A DNA stretch of 64,000 nucleotides from positions 55,984,501 through 56,048,500 of the forward strand of contig NC_089980.1 of assembly GCF_036417845.1 (NCBI RefSeq). The letters run 5' to 3'. Shown piece after piece: positions 48,731-60,700 of the stretch. The notes below the pieces were generated by a model. That model was not told the origin of the DNA, searched no databases, and saw only the letters and a list, made by a program, of their open reading frames with translations. Position numbers and translations under genes: made by a program. This stretch comes from Apteryx mantelli (Eukaryota; Chordata; Aves; Apterygiformes; Apterygidae). How positions within the stretch are numbered: position 1 is the stretch's first letter; every line of letters starts with the position of its first letter.

Positions 48731-51700
48731 GTGAGGTGTATACATACATATATAGGAGACAGGAACTCCTGTCCTCTGAAGTTAAGGCATTCAACTATCA
48801 AACTTCAATAACTCTCCTCCTTGCATGATTCAAAGGGCCAGAGAGAGATCCTTCCTTCCTGTACAATATTTTAATCTTAACTGTATAGTGGAAAGCATCT
48901 CTTTACTTTCAGAGAAAGAGGAGACAGCCACAGCTGTGGAGCTCTGTACCAAAGTACCCCGGGAGACCGGACTGGGCATGCTCTGAATTGGTCAACTAGT
49001 CCAAACCTCTTGGTTTGGAGATATAACTTACAACTATTCTGGATTACCAAACATCAAGAGAGAAAAACTGAGACAACTAATTCAGCCAAGGTGGTGGTAA
49101 TTCTGGGCCTGTGAAGAATTGTAGTTTAAATATCTAGGTGCCTACTTGGCTTGGTGGAGATTTAGAGGACCGCACCATCAGACTTAAGGTATCTAATGGC
49201 ACTCCAAATAAGCTTTTGGCTTGGATCCAAAAACAGCACTTCAGACTCACTCAATTCTAGCCAAAAGTTTTTCAGATTTGACATTTCTGTCCAAGGTAGT
49301 TTCTAGGTAACAGTTTAATGCTAACATAGGCTTCATTAAGTAATAAAATGATTTTTTTTTTTTTTATTGTAAATAAAACCGTGTAAAATCTCTCTGATTT
49401 CATTTGGTTGGCAGTGGGGACTTCGGACAGAGGGGGAAGAGACTGAAATCAACCTCTCAGCTTTACCTGCAATACAAGATACATTCTTGAAGCCAATCAT
49501 TTCGAGTTTTGGTTTAATCATTTCTAAGATGTCAGGAATCTGGGGAAAAAAGATACAAAACAGATACAAACATGTTATGAACACATTTGAATTATTTCTA
49601 CATTCTGCAGATTTCCAGTGCATCCAAAAAGACAAGACTATTATGTTTTTCTAATTCTTTTTATTTTCTAAATTTTTACTGCCTTTATATGAGAACCTAG
49701 TACTAGTAGAATGCAATACCCATGGGAATAAAGGTCTATACGTTCTATTTCCTACTCTACCATGGCCCTCAGAGGAAATAATTTAGAATTAAGAGGATAA
49801 TATCATCTCAGATGCAACTTGTAACTTCAGAAGTTACAGAAATTTTAGCTTTATTCATAAAAAAAGAAAATATACACAACAGAGCTTTGTGAGATTCTAG
49901 ATCATTAGTAAAATAAAATCATGATGATAAAACCCTTCTGAAGCTCAAATCTTAAAAATAGTAAACATATAAAGGATAAAACTCTAATATTAAACCCGAA
50001 TATTGCACCATGCTCTGAGATTCATGAGAGATTTCACTAGCAAATGGGGTTAAGTCCAGCAGCTACTGATAAACAGTTTAAATATCTGAACTGATTTTTC
50101 TGTAATCTGCCACTCTTAATCTAAGCACAGAACAGACCCTTTATTTCACGTGATATTTTCTGTATCAGATTATCTCCATTTCAGCATTTGAAACAAAAAA
50201 TAAATTTAAGATACGTTATCTTAAATAATCTAATGCACTGAACAAGATGCCAAATAGTATAGGCTTATAGATCAATGAAGACACTCTGTGAGTAAAGTGA
50301 CAAACACAAACCTGGTCCTGGAGTTTGTCCAGATCTGCAGCAACATATACCAGCTGAGTACTGGTTATAGAAGGCAATGGCTGAGTTTCTAGAGAGGACC
50401 CATTCCCTTGGTCCTCACTAGGATTGAGGTTTACAGAAGATTCCTTTCTACCAGCTGTCATAGATTTTTTGCTTTCCTTCATATTCTCACTGGAAATGGG
50501 CCTTACATAAACCTGAAACATCAAATTGAGGTGTGAATACTAACAATAGTGAAGACTGATAAAGCTGGACACAGAGACAGCATAAAAAGGATTCCTAAGT
50601 TTTCTTCATTAGAATGGAACACTTGCAAAGGATATTGACGCTCCTAGTTTACATAAAAAGGAAAAATATTTATAAAACGGTTTGGGGTGCACTAAGGAGT
50701 TGGAGGATTTAGAGCTTTTATCGCTATACTATAAGACAGTCTTGTCCTAGAGACTTTTTCACCTGTGTCATGTTCAAATAAACTATTATACTGGAGGAAT
50801 ATGCAAGACCAAGAATTTGATTATTACCCACTTCGCAGAAATGCAGTTTACTTTCATACTCCAGAACACAAAAAGACCTGTGGGTTGTGTCAGTTAATTT
50901 CCCAAAGAGACAATCAACACCGCTGCCAAAGCGTTTCAGTTAGAACAAAGTATCAAAGCACAATCATCACTCCCACTATAACTCCTCTAAGAGAAATTCG
51001 GACATTTGTCTCATGCAACAGTTTCAAGCACTTTCTAGGCCAACAGTCACCAAATGGAGCAGTTCCAGTCTCCCCCAGCCATTCATTTTCCCCTCCTCTC
51101 ATGCTGGTACAAGGCTGTATGGCCACTGAAGGTGCTGTTTGGTCTCAAATAACTGTAACCGCTCACCCCAGTCAAATGATGAAGTCCCACCCCTTTCTCC
51201 CATCTCCTCAAGCCCTCTTTGCTGTCAGGCAAATGCTCCACTCAACTACTTTGTTTTGGCTCTGGTACTTATCAATACTTTTCACAAGCTGATTTAGCTG
51301 AGAGCTCGTTTTTTCAGTCTTGAAAGAGGGCTAAGGGGAAATCTTACTGCTGTCTTCAACTACCTAAGGGGAACATACAGGGAAGATGGAGTCAGACTTT
51401 TCTTCAAGGTGCAGCGACAGGATGAGAGGCAATGGACATGAGCTGCAACAAGGAAAATTCTGATAAGGTTTAAGTAAAAGGATATTTCATCGTGAGAGTG
51501 GTCAAACACTATAACAGGTTTCCCAGTGAGGCCAGGAAATCTCCATCTTTGGATACACTTGGAAGCCAAATGGAAAAGGCTCTGTACAATCTTATCTAAG
51601 CTGACCCTGTTTTGAGCAAGAATTTGGACCAGATGACCTCCAGAAGTCCCTTTCAACGCAAATTATTCTATCATTTTCTGACTCTGTGACAAAGGAAAGG

Positions 51701-54700
51701 GTGCAAGACTGTATGACTTGGAGCAGGGAATAGAAGAGCAAAGCAGAACCTCTCCTGCTTAGAAACAGAGAGTTATGATTTTGAGTCAGTTGCCTATGAA
51801 ATTTCCACTTTTACAGCCTGAACACAGAGCAACTGATCTGAATTAACCCTCCCCACCCTCCCCCCCTTTTTTTCTTCAAGGTTAGCTTTAGCTTGGCTTC
51901 GTTTCACAACCTTGTTCACTGTAGAAACATGGAAAACACAAGACTGTGGCTACTTTGCTGTGGTAGAGCCAACCTTGAATACACATGGAAGTTCTGCCTT
52001 GGCAAAACATCATATATTAATACCATAACAGCATTGATACTCTTTGTTAATAACGTGTTTTGCAGTGGTGATGTTTTTATAAAAACATCATGGACTCGTT
52101 AGAAGTGCTCTTGTCAAGCACTTTTAAGTTTGGAAAATAGTACTTAAAAAGAGGTTACTTTTTTTTTCTTCAAAAAGTCTCCTACTGATGGACATAACCA
52201 ATCATCAAAAGCATAAGTACGTTGTTCTCTTACCTCACTAATAAATACAGAGTAGCGTGCCAAAATTTGCAGACTAAGTTTCCACAGACGGTGTGCTAAT
52301 AATGGCAAAAACATTTGATCTGACCAGCACTTTTGAAGGCTCATCCAGACCATGTGAGTGGCCAAAAGACAATATGAGCTTCCAGCTAAAAATAAATAGG
52401 AAACAAAGGTCAAGTTCCAAATCATATTTTTAAAAGATGTAACACAATGTATTTGCATTATCTTAAAATATGTCTTTCAAAAAGACACTATCACAAAAAT
52501 AGCAAAGAGGATTTATTAAGCATTATCTGAAACAAAACTCTTAAAATACTAGATCCACAGTGCTTTGAATTTCAAACCCTGCTAAGTCACACCATAGCTG
52601 TGCAAGGAAAAACAAATGAGAACCTGCCTACAGAAAACACACAAATAACTTAGCCAAACAATCCACTTCATGAGTAACATGATAATTTCTGGCTGTCTTA
52701 TAACCAGGTTTTTATAAAGACATGCTAGCTAAATACCATTTCAGTATGCTGGCTAACTGTATGCATTTCTCAACCAGAACAGTAATTCTCCCTAGCACTA
52801 AACTGCCGTTTCTGTCACAGTTACATCTGAGGAACCTGCTAGGAATATTTATTGAAAACACAGTAGAAACATTCTTATTTAAAACAAATACTTTTAAGCA
52901 GTCTGGGCACTAACATTTTATAGCATACAATTTGAGAGCTAAGCAATGTGTCTGTAAATTGTGGATAAATATCTTGAAGTTTTAGGATTTATGCATTTCT
53001 TCTCCGTTAGGATTTTCTCTCCTCTTCTCAGTTGTCCTTAAAAAGTCCAATGCACTTTTCATATACATACATATATATACACACACACACACATATATTT
53101 TATATAAATATCGCTCATACATATTTTGCTCTTAGCTGCCTTCATCTTCAAAGGCATTCACTCCATTAAATGAAGTAACAGCTTTTCCTATTGCTATATA
53201 TTTTTAAGAAATACACTAGGTTTCCCGTTCCACTCTTTTTCCTCCACTACTTGCTGTGCTTGCTTCCTCATTTGCTCATAAACCAATTTACATTTTTGGA
53301 GCAGACACCAACACTACAAAGGATAGCAAGCCTAAATGCTGCCAACAGAGTGTCATTTCCCGCTCTGCATAGCTCTGTGTAAGAGAAATTTGTCCCGATA
53401 ACACAGCATGGTCTTTTGGCTGCCACTCACAGGAGGCCAAATGCCAATCTCGTTCCTTCTTGTGCCGAGGGAACAATTCCACAAACATGTCAATGGCTGC
53501 TGCAGAACGGGTTGATTTTAGTAACAATCAAGCGAGCATGGAACAGCATTTAATCAATTTACCAGAAAACTCGCATGATCCCTCAGGATTCATGCTACTA
53601 AATACTCAGTAGGCAGAAAATAACCACTGATACTTAAGCCATTTATTTCTCTCACAATAGAGAAATTACTAATTTTGTAATAAAAATTTACCTGGTGCTT
53701 CTTCTAGTGTATCTGAAAGTGCTGCTTCTAAGGCCCCTGCTATCTCTCTAAACCTGAGACAGAGAAAAGCATTGCATATTACAAATCAAGAATTGCTTAA
53801 ATTGATGCCTAAACATTTTTCAGTATTCAGCCCTTATGCTATGTTAATGCACATGCACAAATAGCTTTAAGTGTTTTTTCACTCCACATGAACTAGGATT
53901 GAAAAATACGTGAAAGAGAACCTTTGACATATACAGACAGAAAACTTACACATTGGGAAACTATTAAAGTTATAATCCTAAGCATTATCAGAATAAAAGC
54001 TCACACTGTCAAGTCCTCAGCTTTCTCTGGAGGTGGAAGGAAGCTTTTTTTTTTTTTTTGGCAAGTGTTACTGTTTTTACACTGCAAATCAACACATTAT
54101 CTCATATTTGCTTTAGCTGTCCTTCAGGTATGTCATGTGACACTGGAGCCTTTAGCTTTCTACATGTTTGTTAGTGAACAGTGGCATGAGGTTCTGCAAA
54201 CAATTCTGTACCGAGCTAAAAAAAACAACAGTTCCTCATAGGATGCCTTACCTTTTCTTCTTTTTTTAAATCCCTCTCAAAACCAAAACAAACATACCTT
54301 TTTTGAGGTATAAAAGCAGAAGTTAATACTAAGCCCTCTAACTATTTTCCATACTTCAAGATGTATTAGATAAATAACACAGTATTTTACTTATCTAAAA
54401 GTTAAGAGCTGTATGAAATTCTTTTTATTTCAGTGTTGGGGGGGGGGAACTTAAGCTACCATTTTCAGCTTCTCTATGAGAAGTTTGTCATTTTGTTTTC
54501 CCCCTTTTTTGTTTTCATCTGCATTACAGCAACTCTGTAAGCCGCTCTAGCAAACTTACTGATTATGAACCTGCACAGCTCTTCTTAGAGCCTCTCAACT
54601 CTCATTTCCAGACCAAAGCTGGGGCCCATCTGGTTCTTCTTGTTCAAACTACTAGAGATTCTGACTAGATGCATGTTAAAGGTATTGCAAGTAGTGATCT

Positions 54701-57700
54701 GAGAGTGACACAGAAGAAGCCTCCCCCTCTCCAATCACTCACCAAACATGACTTATTACCAGCAGGTAGCAACTAAAGGTGTTTTAGAAGAATTAGCAAC
54801 TAAAGGTGTTTTAGAAGAATTCCTGAAGCAGCTCCAAACTCTCATTTCTGCCTGTGCACCACCTCCACAGACATAGGAGTGGTCTTAGGTCTTACAGTGA
54901 AAGGGATCAGAGAACCAGACCAGACATTTACAAACTACCTAATTTTCTGAAGGATTCTTTGGGGGGGGGGGGGTGGTGCAAAAACCATAAAAGCCCTAAC
55001 CTGGGGTTCTCTGTAGCTCCATAGTCAGTTGTGCTGACATAACTGAAGGAATGGCAAGCAAATGAGTTCCTGGTGCTGTTTGTGCCAGCACTGCTACAGA
55101 AGAAATGCCTGTACATCCATCTGTTCCTCAAAGGATTGTTTGTTTGTACAGGCTTTAATGAGAGGGTTGTTTGTTCTGGGCCCTTTCTGTAATTGAAAAA
55201 AACCAGAAACCCTAACTGTAAATGCCACAGTGAGCTAATACTTCAATAAAAATCCTGTATAACTTGAGGATATTAACATACCTCAAGGAAGAATCTTCCC
55301 TGATATACAAAATGGACATATTTTATTATTTCCACAGTTCTGCACTAAAGAATTCAGATGCAATTCTGGAAGTTATCAGATGATTCTGATATATAGGAAT
55401 GATATGGTGAAAACTGAACCAGCTGCTGTTATCTAAATAGTGCACTATTTCCATGAATGGTTAGATTTACAGTAATCTTAATGGAAAATGATTTTAAGTA
55501 GTTTTTTTTTTAAATCAGCCAGAGCTCAAAATATCTAATGAGAAAAAACATTTTTGAACCGAAAGAATAAGCTGAAGCTCTATTTCAATTTTACAAGTGT
55601 ATCTATGTTTGATCAAATGGCCACTTATAAGAGAAGTTGCACTTTCAAATAAGAGAGAGAGATTCATTGACCTACTAAAGATATACATTTGTTGTTAAAG
55701 GGTTTACAGTTGCTACAGTTCCATGGACTCTTGTAGTCTGCGCAGAGTCAGCACTGCTACTGTAGTGAGTACTACTGCCTTTTCCCTTGGGCCAGCACCA
55801 ATATTTGTACAGTAAAGTGGTTTGGAGAAATTGATTAAAGTTGAAAGTCAGACTTTTTTTGCCCAGGGTTATCAGTTCCTGGAATCGGTTCACTACACAG
55901 CCGCAGGAACAGCTGTGCCAGCAAAAAACCAGAGATGTCGGTGGAGGTTGGGGCTACCACTCTACAAGATGCAGTGAGCCACTGAACCAGTGAGAGCTCC
56001 CAGCCTCATGCTCCTGCCACTAGTCTTGCACTAGCTCCAGCACTCATGAGATTCCTGGATGGGACTTTTCAGCAGCAGCAGCAGACTGGATAAATGTGGC
56101 TGTGGTTGCACCATTGTAACCATTTATTGAATCATGCAATAAACCAGGTCACTAAAGTGCTCCAGGTTAAAAAACAAACAAACAAACACCCTTAATTTCT
56201 TCACTTCCCCTTTTTTGGAGTACTCCCCCCCTCTTTTTCTTTTTTAATCCCATACAATTTGAGTAATCCAATATCTAGTTCAACCCCATAAACAGCTGCA
56301 GTGGAAGAAATAAATGGGTCAGACACTGTAAAGCAAGGGCAAGAAAATCATATAACTGGTTTTGCTAGCAGAGAAAAGGTATCAATTGACCACAGTGCAA
56401 GTCTGAAGGGTATATATTCAAGGTAAAACACAGGATGGACACTCAGTACAGTACTTGGATTGGGTTGGGTTGGCTTGCTCAAAACTAAAAGCAGCATATT
56501 AAAAATTACATTAATATACAGGACAGTAAACCACAGTAATTCATAAACCAAGGAATTTTTGCTGTAATGTGGATAGAAACTAAAAGAGGTGTGGAACAGA
56601 AAGCTGGGGAAGGAAACTTGTAGCTGCCTGTGCTTATGATCACATTCCCAACCAACACTGCTGGGTTACTCTCAGAGCAGAGCAATCTGCTCATGTGCAT
56701 GCTGCTGTCTGGGCACTCTCACAAGCCTTTGGACCAAACTTCTACTATGCTTTGTTGACAAGTGGAACTTGAAACACTGAGGAGATCTGACCCTAAGCCA
56801 GATCTTCTAGCTGTGACTGAACTCTACTTCTAAAAGAGAAAACAAGAAAACAAATACTAACCTTATTTGAAAATAAACAGGCAAATTCCATTTGTTGTTA
56901 AAACTGTGGTAGGAAGGATGAGATCTTAATCTTTTCACACTGGCCTGTGAGCCACACTGTCGTTCAAATTTCCATACAAAATCCATACTAGTAGTGTACT
57001 TCTGTATAAAGAGAATGAGCACTCTGATCACTAGTAGCACTCCATTAAACAAGGAAGACCACAAGAACTGCTATATCTGACTGCAGTTAAGCTCAAGATT
57101 TAGAGTGAGCTGACAGTGCCCCATCAACTAATAGTAAGAGGCTAAAATCCTGGACCACAGTGAAACCAAAATCAATTATCCAGTAGGTACTTATTCTATG
57201 ATAAGGAAAATTGGTTTATGGACTAAGTTATGTTAATTCACTGTTATGAGTTTTAGAAATGTTCTGCACAAAATTGTCTGCATTAACAGCTCTGCCAGCT
57301 CAGAGGTGCATCAATATTTCTGAACTGAAACAATGGCCTAGGGAAAGGGAGAAGGCGGAAAGAAGGCAGCAAAACAGTGCTGCACACTACTAGGAACAAG
57401 TCAGGAAATTTGAGGTAAAGGAATACAACAAATGGAAATAAATCAGGGACAAAATACAACAAAAATACACATAACCAAACACACAAGAGAACGAAAGCAG
57501 GACTTTTTCTCTATTATATAGGATCTATATCATGGGAAGTTGCACAACTGGTTCTCTAGGGATACCTGTTTTTGTAAATCCTAAATATCTGCAACAGAAT
57601 TTAGAACAACTCTAGATAAGCTAACCCCTTCAACTGCACGCTTTTAACTAGATGTTTAGAAATAGTATTAGTATACCTGCAAGCAAAGAGAAATTACATT

Positions 57701-60700
57701 AATCCCCAAATGCACTTTGGGCTTATTCTCAACACTAAGTTATTGACACCTAAACAGCAACAAAATAAAAAATAAATCAAATCATTGGCAGTGTTTTGTG
57801 AAGCAGAAAGCCACAAAACACTTGAGTTAAAAATTTGATTTCACACAAGAGACTTATACAACCTTCATGTTGTGTTAAATCAAGGAATCAAAAATATAGC
57901 TTATTATATGCAAGTTTCAAGAAAGAAAATACAGACTTAAAACCAAATTGTATATGTCTCACTGAAACTGGAATGTGCTTATTAAGCCAATGCTGACTTT
58001 ATGAAACAAGCCTGAGCGAATCGCAGTGTTTCTGACTGCTGCAGTAAAAGCAGCAGCAGGACTGTAGGCTTTTACCACAATCCACAGCACTATGTGAAGG
58101 ATGTATCGAGACTCTCTTATGCAGCAGTAAAACATTGATAGGAGCAGGCCCAGAGTGGCTGCTTACAGCTTCTGCTCTCAGTTTTGGCACCACAGGACCT
58201 GCACTGACACAGGCAAGAAGCTTTGGTGCTGCATACCTCAGTACCCCTGTAAGCTTCTGGCAAGGGTATAATTACGGCACCTATCTCTTTTGACATGGCA
58301 GCTTCAGTGTGTGAAAAAGATACTTTGGAAATTGCACAAAAGCTTTTAAGTAACTACTTCTGTTCCAATGTGGCTTTATGTGCAACACAATGGAGCTGTA
58401 AAAGGTACAGTAGTTAAATGCAGAATGAATGACAGCTTAGTGCTTTTTCAGGCCTCCTTTCTTAGATAATAACCCAGCACTCCAGAAAGGCAAACAAGAC
58501 ATTACTGCTCTGCTGCGTTAAGTATTAGTCAGAGATATAAACCAAATACTCTGAAAAGACCTACCACTTACAAAAATAGAAGACAACTCAGAGATATTTA
58601 TCTAGTTATCAATAACATTATGTTCAACAGTAGGGAACTGCAAGACTGGTTCCCATTTCAGCTTCTAGGATCTTCTTGTTGATTCCACAAAGTTATTTAA
58701 GAGAAGCTAAAGAGGGAAACAAAATGCAGCAATTTTCAAACACAGGAATCTAAACTTAGAGTCTCAAATCGACATTTAGGCATAAAAGCAGTATTAGTTT
58801 CAAAGGCCTGTAGAGATATGAATCTGACTCAGAAATAAGGGCACAATAATCTGAAGTAGTTTAAACAACAACAACAAAAAAAACAAACTCCACCCAAGTA
58901 AAGAGCTATTTTGACTTACATACCTATGATTGCCAGTCTGTGCTTTAATGGATGATTTAAAAATATACATACATGTATTTTTTTCTTCCATCCCCTCCCT
59001 CATGTAAAAACCCCCTAACAGATAACGCTGCATACTCTAAATTGTCAGCATTAAACCTATACAATACGCATATACAATGTAACCAAACAAACCTGAAGAT
59101 GACGACTTTTCTGCATTTTAACAACTTAGAAAACAGAACTATAAGATCACTTTCTAAAATCAGCACTGCATTACTTGGATTACCAGCAATGCAGGAAACA
59201 GTTTTAAACTTTTGTTGTTGTTATTTTTCTTAATTCCCAACTACTCCTATTAGCCTTTACACAGACATAATAGCATTTTGACACTTGACATTTCAACTTA
59301 AAGAATTTTTGACATAAAATATTTTAATGATTTGGACTCTGGATCACTTAAGTAGTTGAAAGTAGTCTGGAAGGTACTTTAGACTGACTACATGATGTAA
59401 TTGAAGGTCAAAGCATGTGTGTGGGGGGGGGTTGGTTTTTAAAAACACAATGGCACCACTGGTGAATATCAGGTTAATATAAGATGGCAGCCTTTTTAAA
59501 AACAGTTCATATAAAACCAGTACACTCAGCTCTTGTGAAGATAAGAGACATTTTTCTCATGTAAACCAAGCAGCACTGAGGACAAAAGCACAGTGCAGCT
59601 CACAATTTGTGGTATGCAGCGCATTAGGTGAAAGCTTCAAGAATGACTGATGCTTTATGGGAAACGGAGAAGTATTCTCATTGAGAAAACCTACAGTGTC
59701 ATTGGCATAACATTACCGGAAATTTCTTTAACTTTTTTTCTGCTTGCTTCTTATTTAGACCCAACCCTGCAAACATTCACTCTCATGCTTGCCTGCCTTC
59801 AATTATTCACCGTATCTGCATAGAAGAGATCTTAGAAGTCAAAGGCAAAAGTTATCTATTTAGTAGTGACAGTTTTGCATGAACACAGGAAAAAGCATTT
59901 ACCCCATGAACCTCCACTAGCAATTTATTTAACATTTCCCTAAACTATTTGTCTTGATCTGCCTACTATGTCTTCCTTCAGACAATTTATCACTGCCTGA
60001 CATCTCCATCTTGAAAAGAAAATGTTTCACACTAATCACAAATCAAGTTGCAAGGAAAAAAAGAAAAAAAAATCCAAGTATTTCAGTAATCATGGTTAAA
60101 TACGGACAAAGAGCACACAAAGAAAAGCAGAAAGCTCATATTTTCTACTTTGTGACATTTTAACAAAGTACTGCCAGAGCCAATCTTCATACTAGACCAA
60201 GCAATCTGCTTCAACATTAGTAAGAGACCATCTTTTAGAGGCAGAGCAGCTCTGTTCCCAAAGATGAAAATACATGAGTGACAAGTACTTAAAATTCATT
60301 TTATAATACAAGCTTGTGATACAGTTTGTGATACTAAAGAAAATAGTTCTTTTATGTTCTAAACCTTATCACATATTGCCTCCGAGCATTTTGGTTCTTT
60401 TAGTTGCCTTCTGTTGCATATCTAGTCACAACATCACCCACAGTACTGAAAGAGTGCAAACACTAAAACAAGCGGATGAGACAAAGAATATTTCTTAATT
60501 TTTCCACAGTACAGCACAAGCTGTAACCCAGATATTTAATTAACACAACAGCCCTTCCCATACAGAAGTCCCAGTCTCGAACAAAACACTGGAGTCATCC
60601 ACCCCTGCCTTCATTTATGTAGCAATCCTACAACTAAGAAAGAACATCTACTGCCAAAGCAAATATTAAGGCCAAATTCACATGACTAAATGACTTCCAA

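Noticed and set aside
48574-48811. Open frames over the CA/TG microsatellite
   Set aside because: They are products of repeat dinucleotides (alternating Tyr/Ile, Thr/His, Val/Cys) with no coding evidence.
50765-51292. 175-codon open frame just before the CR1 fragment
   Set aside because: No resemblance to CR1 ORFs or any protein I know; it lies in a COG2 intron on the opposite strand with no splice context.
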